A stretch of DNA of 55,451 nt from assembly GCA_016125005.1 (NCBI GenBank), contig WGMQ01000017.1, forward strand, positions 1 to 55,451, in the 5' to 3' direction. Source of the DNA: a bacterium (GTDB lineage: Bacteria; Sumerlaeota; Sumerlaeia; SLMS01). A program made the position numbers and the translations under genes. Below are positions 24,053 to 32,316 of this stretch, piece after piece. Positions within the stretch are counted from its first letter, which is position 1. The number at the start of each line of letters is the position of its first letter. The notes under the pieces are model-generated. The model worked only from the letters and a program-made list of their open reading frames with translations. It was not told where the DNA came from and ran no database searches.

Positions 24053-25090
24053 TTACGTCTGGCGATCCGCCATGACGCGGATCGTCGTCTCAAGGAGCCC
24101 CCGCAGCGGTTGCTCCAGCGAGGCCACCGTCGCGAGCGCCGAGTCGCGCAGGTTGCGGCATCGGGTCTCGGCGGCATCGATCGCTCCCACGCGACGGAAC
24201 AGATCCACGCACCAGGCCACATCGTCGGCCGTGGTGGCTTCGCGCGGCTTGTCGAGGATGCTGAAGAGTCGCTCGCGATCCCCGGCGCCGCAGCGATCCG
24301 ACGCCAGCGCCACCAGATAGCTGCGCTTTCCTTCGCGGATGTCATTGCCGATTTCCCCGCGCCCCTTGCCCGTGGTCAGGTCGATCAGGTCGTCACGCAC
24401 CTGAAAGAGCGGACCCAGGTCGTGCCCCAGTCGATCCAGCGCGTGCAGCACTGCTGGCTTGGCTCCGGCGATGATGGCTCCCCCGAGCATCGGCGCGGCG
24501 AGGTAGCTCCCCGTCTTGCGGGAGACCAGCAGATTGTACTCCTCGACGGTGAACTGATGGGCCGAGCGAGCCGAGATGTCCATCGCCTGTCCCGCGAACA
24601 GTTCTTCGAGTGTCTTCTCAAGGAGGATCAGCAACTGCTCGCGCGTCTCGATGGGATTGCGGTCATCGCGCAGGATCACCTGAAAGACCTTCGCCAGCAT
24701 GTAGTCGCCCGTGTTGATCCCGTGAGCCAGGCCGTAGACTTTCCAGGTGCTCGGGCGCCCGCGGCGCATGGTATCGCCGTCCTCAATGTCGTCGTGGACC
24801 AGGGCGAAGTTGTGCAGGATTTCGATGGCCGCCGCGAAGGGCAGGGCGGCGAAGCGTGTGGCGCCGAGCGCCTCGGCAATCATCAGGCACAGGGCCGGTC
24901 GGACCCGCTTGCCCCGCACCTTGCGGTCCTCAACATCAAGACCCAGCGAGTAAAGCGCCCCCTCGTGCAGATTGGGGGTCGGGTCCTCCACGGTGAAGAC
25001 GTCTTCCATGAAAATATCCGTCAGCTCGCCGCAACTCTCGACGGCTGCCATGAAGTCTGCTTCAGTGAAGGGTGTCGGTATGGATGCCAA
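24053..25090 (-). CDS. Polyprenyl (geranylgeranyl/farnesyl) diphosphate synthase
   Basis: A trans-prenyltransferase that condenses isopentenyl diphosphate onto allylic diphosphates. The first aspartate-rich motif is in LVHDDIEDGDTMRRGRPS and the second in FQVRDDLIDLTTGKG; both are complete. At 345 residues it is of the GGPP-synthase size. The chosen start is TTG at 25090; the ATG at 25051 would remove thirteen residues. Chain length cannot be assigned confidently from the bases before the first motif. It diverges from nnr across 87 bp. Confidence 0.9.
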   Translation of the reverse strand: MASIPTPFTEADFMAAVESCGELTDIFMEDVFTVEDPTPNLHEGALYSLGLDVEDRKVRGKRVRPALCLMIAEALGATRFAALPFAAAIEILHNFALVHDDIEDGDTMRRGRPSTWKVYGLAHGINTGDYMLAKVFQVILRDDRNPIETREQLLILLEKTLEELFAGQAMDISARSAHQFTVEEYNLLVSRKTGSYLAAPMLGGAIIAGAKPAVLHALDRLGHDLGPLFQVRDDLIDLTTGKGRGEIGNDIREGKRSYLVALASDRCGAGDRERLFSILDKPREATTADDVAWCVDLFRRVGAIDAAETRCRNLRDSALATVASLEQPLRGLLETTIRVMADRQT

Positions 25091-25177
25091 GTGGGTGCGC
25101 CAGTGATTCGGTGAAGTTGGCGGGATGGTGGCGCGGCGCCCGATTGGCGCAACGCGAAATCTTCAGGGAGTGACGAC

Positions 25178-26695
25178 ATGAGACTCGTGACCGCGGCGCA
25201 GATGCGCGAGATTGATCGTCAGGCGATCGAGGAATATGGCGTTCCCGCCGCTGAATTGATGGAGGCTGCCGGTCGGACGATCGCCGTCGACATCGCCGAA
25301 TCCTTCGAGCGCGGCACCGTGGCGGTCCTCGCCGGGAAGGGGAACAACGGCGGCGACGGTTTCGTCGCCGCGCGTTACCTGCACCGCGCCGGTTGGAAGG
25401 TCGTGGTCATTTATCACGAGATGCCCAATCGCGGCGAGGCGTTCCGCTGCTGGGGCGCGCTACCCGACGAGATCCAGCGCATTCCCTGGTCGAGCATTCC
25501 GGCCCCCGCCGGACTGCTTTCCGAGTTCGACGTGCTTCTGGATGCGTTGCTGGGCACCGGCTCGGCACTCCCCCTGCGCGAGCCCTATCCCGCCATCATC
25601 GCCGCCATGAATGCGGCCCGCGTGCCGATTGTCAGCGCCGACATTCCGTCGGGGCTCGATCCCGATACCGGCGAAGGGGATCCGGTGGTCAAGGCAGCGC
25701 GGACCATCACCTTCGGCCTTCCAAAGGTCGGCATGATGAGCGGCCAGGGGCCGGTCTACTGCGGGCGTATTCGCGTCGAAGCGCTGGCATTTCCGGCCGA
25801 TCTGCTCGAAGGTGCGCCGCCATTCCTGACGACGCTCACCCCGACCGAGGCGCGCGCGTTGCTCCCGGCCCGCCCCCGCGAAGGACACAAGGGAGTGTTC
25901 GGTCGCGTTGTTGTTGCCGCCGGAAGCGAGCATACCCCCGGCGCGGCGATCCTCGCCGTGCACGGTGCGCTGCGCTCGGGCTGCGGGCTGGTGGAGTTAT
26001 TGGCACCCGCGCCTATTCGCCCTCTTGTCATCACCTCCATGCCGGAGGTCATCGCTGGCACTCCCTGCGGCACGAGTCACCTGGAGCCGCTCCCGAAGGA
26101 GATGGTCGACGCGCGACTCCTCCACGCGGATGCCCTGGTGCTCGGCCCCGGGATCGGCATGGCGCCCGAGACGCTCGAGTCGGTTCGGAGCCTTCTCAGC
26201 TATCCCGATTGCCCGCGCGTGCTCGATGCGGACGCGCTCAACCTGCTGGCGGCGGACGATGGACTGCAACGTCTCCTGCGCCCCGGCGACATCCTGACGC
26301 CTCACCCGGGCGAAGCCGGTCGCCTCCTCGGCACCGCTGGCTGGGAAGTGCAGGAGGATCGCTGGAAATCCGCCCGCGCCCTTGCCCGAAAGTACGGTTG
26401 TATCGTGGTGCTCAAGGGTGCCGGGACACTGGTGGCCGACCCGGATGGCAACGTCTGCCATATCGGTTCCGGCAACACCGGACTGGCCCGTGGCGGGGCC
26501 GGTGACGTCCTGGCCGGCCTCATCGGCGGCCTGCTGGCACAGGGCTGCGCGCCGTGGGACGCAGCGCGCCTTGCGGTGTTCGCCCACGGGCTCGCTGCCG
26601 ATCAGCTGGTGCGCGAGCAGTCGAGCCGGGGGATGCGAATACTCGATGTGGCCGAGCAGTTGCCCTTGGCGTTTCGCGAAATCGAACGAGCTTAG
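25178..26695 (+). CDS. nnr: Bifunctional NAD(P)H-hydrate epimerase / ADP-dependent NAD(P)HX dehydratase
   Basis: Metabolite-repair enzyme that restores damaged hydrated NAD(P)H. The N-terminal YjeF epimerase domain (about 1-215) has AGKGNNGGDGFVAARYL and SADIPSGLDPDTG. The C-terminal carbohydrate-kinase-like dehydratase domain (about 220-505) has VLDADALNLLA, TPHPGEAGRLL, VVLKGAGTLVADP and GNTGLARGGAGDVLAG. Length 505 is normal for the fused form. ATG at 25178 has GGGAG upstream. Confidence 0.96.
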   Translation: MRLVTAAQMREIDRQAIEEYGVPAAELMEAAGRTIAVDIAESFERGTVAVLAGKGNNGGDGFVAARYLHRAGWKVVVIYHEMPNRGEAFRCWGALPDEIQRIPWSSIPAPAGLLSEFDVLLDALLGTGSALPLREPYPAIIAAMNAARVPIVSADIPSGLDPDTGEGDPVVKAARTITFGLPKVGMMSGQGPVYCGRIRVEALAFPADLLEGAPPFLTTLTPTEARALLPARPREGHKGVFGRVVVAAGSEHTPGAAILAVHGALRSGCGLVELLAPAPIRPLVITSMPEVIAGTPCGTSHLEPLPKEMVDARLLHADALVLGPGIGMAPETLESVRSLLSYPDCPRVLDADALNLLAADDGLQRLLRPGDILTPHPGEAGRLLGTAGWEVQEDRWKSARALARKYGCIVVLKGAGTLVADPDGNVCHIGSGNTGLARGGAGDVLAGLIGGLLAQGCAPWDAARLAVFAHGLAADQLVREQSSRGMRILDVAEQLPLAFREIERA

Positions 26696-26714
26696 TCCGC
26701 CCCGATTCCTGCCT

Positions 26715-28211
26715 TCACGCCCAGTCGTCCTTCCGGATCTCCGGAACCTGACTGAGGAACTGCTTCGCCTCGTCCAAGGTCATGCTGGGGTTGCGATGGC
26801 TGATGCCAAAGTGCGCCGTAATCGTCGGGAAGGCCTTGGTGTTCTTGATCAGGCCTTCAAACGCATCCTGAATGGGACCCTTGGCGGCGATCAGTGTATA
26901 GTCCTGCGTGTGCGTCGTGCCCGTGAACCAAATGCCCGTGTAGTTCCCGAGAATCTCGCCCATCGCGCCGGAGAAAGATCGATGCTGTCCGTTGAGCGTC
27001 GGAGGCTTGGCACCGTTCAGCGCCGCGAAGGCGATCTCCGCCTCGCTCTTACTGATCGTGATGCCGAGCAGTTCCTCGGTGATGGCAAGGAAACCCTCCG
27101 GCGTTGTCACCTTGTCGCGCGCCACACGCTCCTTGATCAGATCGAAGGAAGCCTTGGCGTTCTGCATCTGGGCAAAGCACGAGGTGCTGGCCGCATAGGA
27201 GTCGCCCATGCCGTTCAGTCCCGGGTTCGAGTTTCCATGATCGCTCGTGATGATGAGCATCGTCTCGGGGTGCTTCTTCAGGAACTCCAGGACCACGCCG
27301 ATCGCGTCGTCGAACGCGACCTGATCCCAGAGCAGGGCCGCAGCGTCGTTGGTGTGCGCTGCGTGATCCACACGCCCGCCCTCCACCTGCAGGAGGAACC
27401 CGTTGGGGTTCTTCTCCAGGATTTCGAGAGCCTTGGCGGTCATCTCCGCCAACGTCGGCACTGTTTCCTCCAGCGCGGGGACATTGCGCTGGTCGATGGT
27501 GTAGGGGAGATGTCCGTTGTAGAAGATTCCAAGCATCCGGCCATCGGCGGGGAGCGCCGCCAGCTCTGTCTTCGTGCGCGCCACCGCATAGCCTGCCTTC
27601 GCATACTCGCCGTAGACGTCGCGCTTATCCTTGCGACGAGCCGGGTCAAAGTAGTCATTTCCGCCGCCCAGCACGACATCCACCACGTCAAGGTACTGCG
27701 GCGCGATCTCGGCCTCGCTACCTCTGCTGGCCTGCACCGCACCGAATCCCGCCGGCGTCGCGTGCGTGACCGTCGTCGTGGTCACTAGGCCCGTGCCAAA
27801 CCCTGCCTTCTTGACCACGCGAAGGATGGGGTCCATCCCGCGTCCGTCGGGTAGGGTATTGATCGAGCCGTTGAACACTCGGCTGCCACTTCCCCAGCAG
27901 GTGGACGACGCTGCCGAGTCCGTCACGATCGAGTTGAGTGAGTAGGTCTCCATCAGCCCATGCGCCACGCTGGTATCCCTCAACAGGTCGGCGAAATGGG
28001 TTCCCTTGCCGCGAACGATGCGCGAGAACTCCTCCGCCATGGCCGGCACGCCGAGGCTCATGCCGTCCGACACCATGAAGATGACACGCTTCGGGGTGCC
28101 GACGGCAGTGTCTGGTTTGGCCACGCCGACGCTGGCCTCTGCCAGAGGTGTCAGGGCCATGGCGCTTCCAGCGATTGCAACTTGCTTCAGGAATGTTCTG
28201 CGATCGGACAT
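26715..28211 (-). CDS. phoA: Alkaline phosphatase (PhoA family), Tat-exported
   Basis: Periplasmic metal-dependent phosphomonoesterase. Metal and nucleophile motifs are present: IFMVSDGMSLG, VTDSAASSTCWGSG (Ser nucleophile), QVEGGRVDHAAHTND, and ITSDHGNSNPG. The N-terminus is a twin-arginine signal (SDRRTFLKQVAIAGSAMAL). The start at 28211 is fixed by AAGGAG seven to eight bases upstream; an in-frame start at 28256 would bury the signal. The 498 residues fit the family. It releases phosphate from organic esters; no Pho-box is recognisable upstream. Confidence 0.93.
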   Translation of the reverse strand: MSDRRTFLKQVAIAGSAMALTPLAEASVGVAKPDTAVGTPKRVIFMVSDGMSLGVPAMAEEFSRIVRGKGTHFADLLRDTSVAHGLMETYSLNSIVTDSAASSTCWGSGSRVFNGSINTLPDGRGMDPILRVVKKAGFGTGLVTTTTVTHATPAGFGAVQASRGSEAEIAPQYLDVVDVVLGGGNDYFDPARRKDKRDVYGEYAKAGYAVARTKTELAALPADGRMLGIFYNGHLPYTIDQRNVPALEETVPTLAEMTAKALEILEKNPNGFLLQVEGGRVDHAAHTNDAAALLWDQVAFDDAIGVVLEFLKKHPETMLIITSDHGNSNPGLNGMGDSYAASTSCFAQMQNAKASFDLIKERVARDKVTTPEGFLAITEELLGITISKSEAEIAFAALNGAKPPTLNGQHRSFSGAMGEILGNYTGIWFTGTTHTQDYTLIAAKGPIQDAFEGLIKNTKAFPTITAHFGISHRNPSMTLDEAKQFLSQVPEIRKDDWA

Positions 28212-28289
28212 CGAGGCTTCTCCTTGAATGACAACAGACGTTGCGCTAACCGGCAATCGGGTGTCACGCGGCTAATTTGAGACATCATC

Positions 28290-30014
28290 TCAGTTGGCTT
28301 CCACCGATTGGCGGCGATTCGGCACGAACAACTCCGTCAGCATGAATCCGGTCGGTCGTGCCGGGTCGGGAAGGGTCGCCGGTCCGCGATAGACAAAGCG
28401 AATCGCATCCGCAGAGACCACGGCCCCGGTTCCCGTATCCCGGAGCGTGACGGTGCCACCGGCACCAGCGCGGAAGGAGTAGGTTCCCAGCACGTTCCAC
28501 TGCCCGCCGAGCGCCGTTTGGTTCACGACGTGCTGCGCGGTCCCAAGGGCATGCGTCACCGTGTAGGTGGCGTTGGTGACGCGATTGCTGCTGGCGACCC
28601 ACCAGGCCTGGACCTCGTACTGGCCGTTTGCCGGGAGGGTCGGAGTCCAGCGCGACTCGTCCACCTCTCCTCCCACATTGGCAAACAGGGACGTCGAGCC
28701 GTAATACCCGCTTCCCGTCGAGGGACCCCAGGTCCCGCTGTTCGCGTAACCCGACGCCGGGGCGTCGTTGTCGATAATGTATTCCGCATCACCGCGATAG
28801 ATGAACTGGATCGCGTCGGCCATGACAACCTTCCCGGCCTCCGCGTTGTTGGAGACCGTCACGCTCACATTGCCTGCGTCGAACACGAAGGTTCCCAGCG
28901 AGTTCCACGTGGCGTTGCCGACCGTCTGGTTCATCCGGACGGTCTCGCTTCCAAAAGCATGCTCGATGGTGAACGGAGCATCGATGGCGCGATTGGATCC
29001 CGCCACCCACCAGGCATATGCCTCCCATTTACCTGTCCGGTCCAGGTTTGCCACCCAGGTGGCGGTCGCGGCGGCAGTACCTGTGCCTGCGAAGCGCGCG
29101 TTCGTTCCGTATGATCCTGCCGATGTGGAGGTCGTCCATCCCCCGGTCTCCGCATAGCCCGCATCGGAGTTGTCCACGATCACCGCGGGGAGCCCGTTGC
29201 CCAACTCTGGGATGCCACTCTGTGCCATCACGAGGATCGCGTCGTCCATCGCCTGCCGGGTGGAGGTCTGGTCACTCACGTTGTTGGCGATGAAGGAGAA
29301 GAGGTAGGTCTTCCCGTCGGTCGGGTGGTTGATGAATCCGGAAAGCGCGATGACCGGGCTGAGGCTCCCGGTCTTTGCGTGGATGCGTCCCGAGAGGCTG
29401 GTACCGCAGAATCGACCGCCGATGGTACCGTCCACGCAGCCGATCGAGAGCGTGTCGTCCCACGCGGTGTAGGTTTCAAGCATGTAGCGAATCAGGTTCA
29501 GAGTCTGGCGCGACGAAAATCGGTTCGAGTAGCTGAGCCCCGAGCCGTCGTTCATCGACGCACCCGTCATATTCAGCCCGATGGAGTTACACCACGCCAG
29601 GACCTCAGCGGAACCGGCGCTGAAGGTGGCGCTCCCGCGGCGCTGCTGCCCCAAGTAGCGAAGCAGTTCGTCCGCGTCCTCGTTGTCGCTGTTCTTGTTG
29701 ATGGGATAGAGGGAGCTGAGGATCGACTGGCCGGTGTAGGGCCAGATGTGGTTATACCCGAGCAGCTCGTAGGCTGCGGAGCTGGTGTAGAGTTTTGTGT
29801 TGGAGGCCGGGATCAGCGGCGTGTCGGGATTGCGAGAGTAGTAGATCGACGACCCGGACTGGTTCTCGATCAACATTGTCCAAGTATTGTTGCGCACGGC
29901 CGACCGGGTGAGGATGGCGTCGATCTGTGACTGAATCTCCCCCGCGGTAACGGCGTAGACCGCTGCCGGCAGCACGATCATGGCCGCCAGAAAGAGGCAA
30001 AGTCGGCCAATCAT
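28290..30014 (-). CDS. PBP4-like D-Ala-D-Ala carboxypeptidase with two golvesin-like domains
   Basis: Serine DD-peptidase of the S13 type acting on peptidoglycan stem peptides, with C-terminal binding modules. SxxK is PASNTKLYT (Ser71, Lys74), the SxN-type element is in NDGSGLSYSNRFS (about residue 165) and the KTG triad is HAKTGSLSP. Only about 95 residues separate the first two motifs, against about 240 in E. coli PBP4, so the inserted domains are missing. From about residue 290 there are two tandem repeats of about 125 residues, each with an (I/V)(I/V)DN start, GxWxxxxxxGxYG, AWWVA.SNR and ADAI.F.YRG; these resemble golvesin-type carbohydrate-binding modules. The signal peptide is CLFLAAMIVLPAAVYA. 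Confidence 0.85.
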   Translation of the reverse strand: MIGRLCLFLAAMIVLPAAVYAVTAGEIQSQIDAILTRSAVRNNTWTMLIENQSGSSIYYSRNPDTPLIPASNTKLYTSSAAYELLGYNHIWPYTGQSILSSLYPINKNSDNEDADELLRYLGQQRRGSATFSAGSAEVLAWCNSIGLNMTGASMNDGSGLSYSNRFSSRQTLNLIRYMLETYTAWDDTLSIGCVDGTIGGRFCGTSLSGRIHAKTGSLSPVIALSGFINHPTDGKTYLFSFIANNVSDQTSTRQAMDDAILVMAQSGIPELGNGLPAVIVDNSDAGYAETGGWTTSTSAGSYGTNARFAGTGTAAATATWVANLDRTGKWEAYAWWVAGSNRAIDAPFTIEHAFGSETVRMNQTVGNATWNSLGTFVFDAGNVSVTVSNNAEAGKVVMADAIQFIYRGDAEYIIDNDAPASGYANSGTWGPSTGSGYYGSTSLFANVGGEVDESRWTPTLPANGQYEVQAWWVASSNRVTNATYTVTHALGTAQHVVNQTALGGQWNVLGTYSFRAGAGGTVTLRDTGTGAVVSADAIRFVYRGPATLPDPARPTGFMLTELFVPNRRQSVEAN

Positions 30015-30138
30015 TGGTTGGTTCCCCCGGTTCCTCAGGCTTCCGCCATGGTGTTGGACCGTGCGGGGTGGTCAACCACAAGGCACTGGTCCTCAACCAC
30101 TCGCTTGACCTGATGTCACGATCAGCCATCAATCCACC

Positions 30139-31458
30139 ATGACTTCGCCCGCCGCCACAGATCGCCTCACCCATGCCGCCGGCGTCTTCGCCTGCGTCAC
30201 GCGATGGGTGCTGTTGCTCCTGCCGATGGCGTTCATCGTGGGGAGCTCCGTCGCCTTCTTTCTCTGGTCGCTCGACGCGGTCACCCACTTCCGTTGGAAT
30301 CATCCGGGCATCGTGTGGTTCCTCCCGCTCGCGGGGATCGTCATCGCATTGCTGTATAGACACATCGGTGGCAGCTCGGACGCGGGTAATAACCTCATCA
30401 TCGACGAGATTCACCAGCCCGGTGGGGGAGTGCCGCGCCGCATGGCGCCGATGGTGCTTGGGGGGACTTTGCTGACGCACCTGTTCGGCGGATCGGCTGG
30501 CCGCGAAGGCACCGCGGTGCAGATGGGTGGCGCCATCGCCAGCGGTGTCGCGAAGATGTTGCGGCTCTCGGACGCGGATCGCAGGACCCTCCTGACCTGC
30601 GGCGTGGCCTGCGGTTTCGCTGCCGTCTTTGGGACTCCGCTGGCGGGGACCGTCTTTGCTCTGGAGGTCATCTCCGTGGGGCGCGTGCGCTATGATGCCC
30701 TGCTTCCCGCGTTGGCCGCCGCGGTCCTTGGCGATTATTTCTGCGCAGCCTGGGGGATCCATCATACCCACTATCACGTCGCCCCACCGCCCGAAGGCTA
30801 TCGCCTGAGCCTCGACCCGCTCATCCACATGGCGTGGCTCATTCCCGCGTCGATCTGTTTCGGAGGAGCCGCCTGGCTCTTCTCCGAGTGCTCACACCGG
30901 CTCGCGGCCCTGTGGAAGCGCCTCATTCCCGTCTACTGGCTGCGGCCCGTCGCGGGGGCTGCCGTGGTGCTTGGGGCGATGATGCTGCTTGGCACCCGTG
31001 ACTATCTCGGCCTCGGTGTCTATACAGCCGACGGCACCGGCACGTCCCTCGTGAACGCCTTTGACGAGAACGCATCGATCGACTGGTTTGGCTGGCTGTG
31101 GAAGCTACTGCTGACGGCCGTGACGGTGAGCTCGGGGTTCAAGGGAGGAGAGGTCACGCCCCTCTTCTTCATCGGCGCCACGCTGGGGCATTCCTTCGCC
31201 CGCATGGCAGGGCTGCCGGTCGACCTGTTTGCCGCGCTCGGGTTCGTGGCGGTCTTCGCCGGCGCGACAAACACGCCCTTGGCGTGCATCATCATGGCGG
31301 TGGAATTGTTCGGGGCCGACTGGTTGCCGTTCTTTGGTCCTGCGTGCGTGATCGCGTTTCTCGTCAGCGGCAAATCGGGAATCTATCTCTCGCAACGCGT
31401 CGGCTCGATGGCTCCAAGCCTGGAAGGAATCCCGCTGCGCAAACTCCGGGGAGAATAA
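30139..31458 (+). CDS. CLC-family anion channel/antiporter, probably fluoride type
   Basis: A 439-residue CLC membrane protein. The second signature is GGSAGREGTAVQMGG and the gating-glutamate region is intact. The first signature, usually GSGIP, is replaced by a DAGNNLIIDEIH segment. The combination GNNL plus REGTAVQ resembles the CLC-F fluoride/proton antiporters, in which that serine is replaced by Asn or Met. I consider fluoride export likely but not proven; no fluoride riboswitch is evident upstream. About ten hydrophobic segments are seen. It ends two bases from convergent proC. Confidence 0.82.
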   Translation: MTSPAATDRLTHAAGVFACVTRWVLLLLPMAFIVGSSVAFFLWSLDAVTHFRWNHPGIVWFLPLAGIVIALLYRHIGGSSDAGNNLIIDEIHQPGGGVPRRMAPMVLGGTLLTHLFGGSAGREGTAVQMGGAIASGVAKMLRLSDADRRTLLTCGVACGFAAVFGTPLAGTVFALEVISVGRVRYDALLPALAAAVLGDYFCAAWGIHHTHYHVAPPPEGYRLSLDPLIHMAWLIPASICFGGAAWLFSECSHRLAALWKRLIPVYWLRPVAGAAVVLGAMMLLGTRDYLGLGVYTADGTGTSLVNAFDENASIDWFGWLWKLLLTAVTVSSGFKGGEVTPLFFIGATLGHSFARMAGLPVDLFAALGFVAVFAGATNTPLACIIMAVELFGADWLPFFGPACVIAFLVSGKSGIYLSQRVGSMAPSLEGIPLRKLRGE

Positions 31459-31460
31459 CC

Positions 31461-32300
31461 TCAGCGACCCAGCTTGCCGAGCTGCTGGCCGCGCTCTTCC
31501 GCAGCCACGACGGCAGCGATGAAGTCGTCGCGCACCTCGCGAGCATCAAGCACCGCAATTCCCGCAGCCGTCGTGCCGCCGGGCGAAGTCACCTGACGAC
31601 GTAGTTCCTCCACCGGCTTGCCGGACTCGCGTGCCAAAACCGCCGAGCCGAGCACCATCTGAAGCACGATCTCCTCGGACTCCTCGGCGCTGAAGCCGAT
31701 CTCGACTCCCGCCTCGATCAACGACTCGATGACGTAGAATAGGTAGGCTGGTCCGCTCCCGGAAAGCGCTGTCATCGCGTCCATCTGTACTTCCTCGATG
31801 ACGATGACCTTTCCAACCGAGCTGAAAATCGACTGGGCCAGGTCCACATCGGCTTCCGTGGCGTTGGTGCCGCCCGAAATGCCCGCCATGCCCATCCCAA
31901 CCAGCGCGGGCGTGTTCGGCATGACCCGAACCACCCGGGGGCGGGGGAACTGCGGCGAGGCCAGTCCCGCCTCGATCGTCGCGGCGCGCGTGCCCGCCAG
32001 AATGCTGAGGAAGAGCTGATCCTTGCGGATGTGGTCGCGCAGGTCCGTCATCACATCCACGATGTTCTGCGGCTTGACCGCGAACAGAACCGCGTCGGCC
32101 TTCTCGAGCACTTCCTTGTTGGAGGAAAGCACGGGAATGCCGAAGGTCTTCGCCAGATAATCCCGACGCTCACCGCTCTTGTCGGTTGCCACAATCTGCT
32201 GGGGCTTGAAGAGGCCCTTGGACAGAATGCCACGAATGATGGCTTCGGCCATGTTGCCGCCGCCAATGAATCCAAGAGTTTGAATCGCCGGGGTCTTCAT
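31461..32300 (-). CDS. proC: Pyrroline-5-carboxylate reductase
   Basis: Last step of proline synthesis, reducing pyrroline-5-carboxylate with NAD(P)H. The Rossmann motif is LGFIGGGNMAEAIIRG, with the later family blocks VRVMPNTPALVGMGM and the C-terminal ALSGSGPAYLFYVIESL and VTSPGGTTAAGIAVL. Start ATG at 32300 with AAGGA upstream gives 279 residues, standard length; an in-frame start at 32378 would run into the upstream gene. It lies 16 bp downstream of the large secreted protease on the same strand. Confidence 0.96.
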   Translation of the reverse strand: MKTPAIQTLGFIGGGNMAEAIIRGILSKGLFKPQQIVATDKSGERRDYLAKTFGIPVLSSNKEVLEKADAVLFAVKPQNIVDVMTDLRDHIRKDQLFLSILAGTRAATIEAGLASPQFPRPRVVRVMPNTPALVGMGMAGISGGTNATEADVDLAQSIFSSVGKVIVIEEVQMDAMTALSGSGPAYLFYVIESLIEAGVEIGFSAEESEEIVLQMVLGSAVLARESGKPVEELRRQVTSPGGTTAAGIAVLDAREVRDDFIAAVVAAEERGQQLGKLGR

Positions 32301-32316
32301 AGTCGGGGGTCCTTGG

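Noticed and set aside
30015..30138. Fluoride riboswitch upstream of the CLC gene
   Set aside because: The conserved GGNGATGG-type start and downstream pairing elements are not visible.
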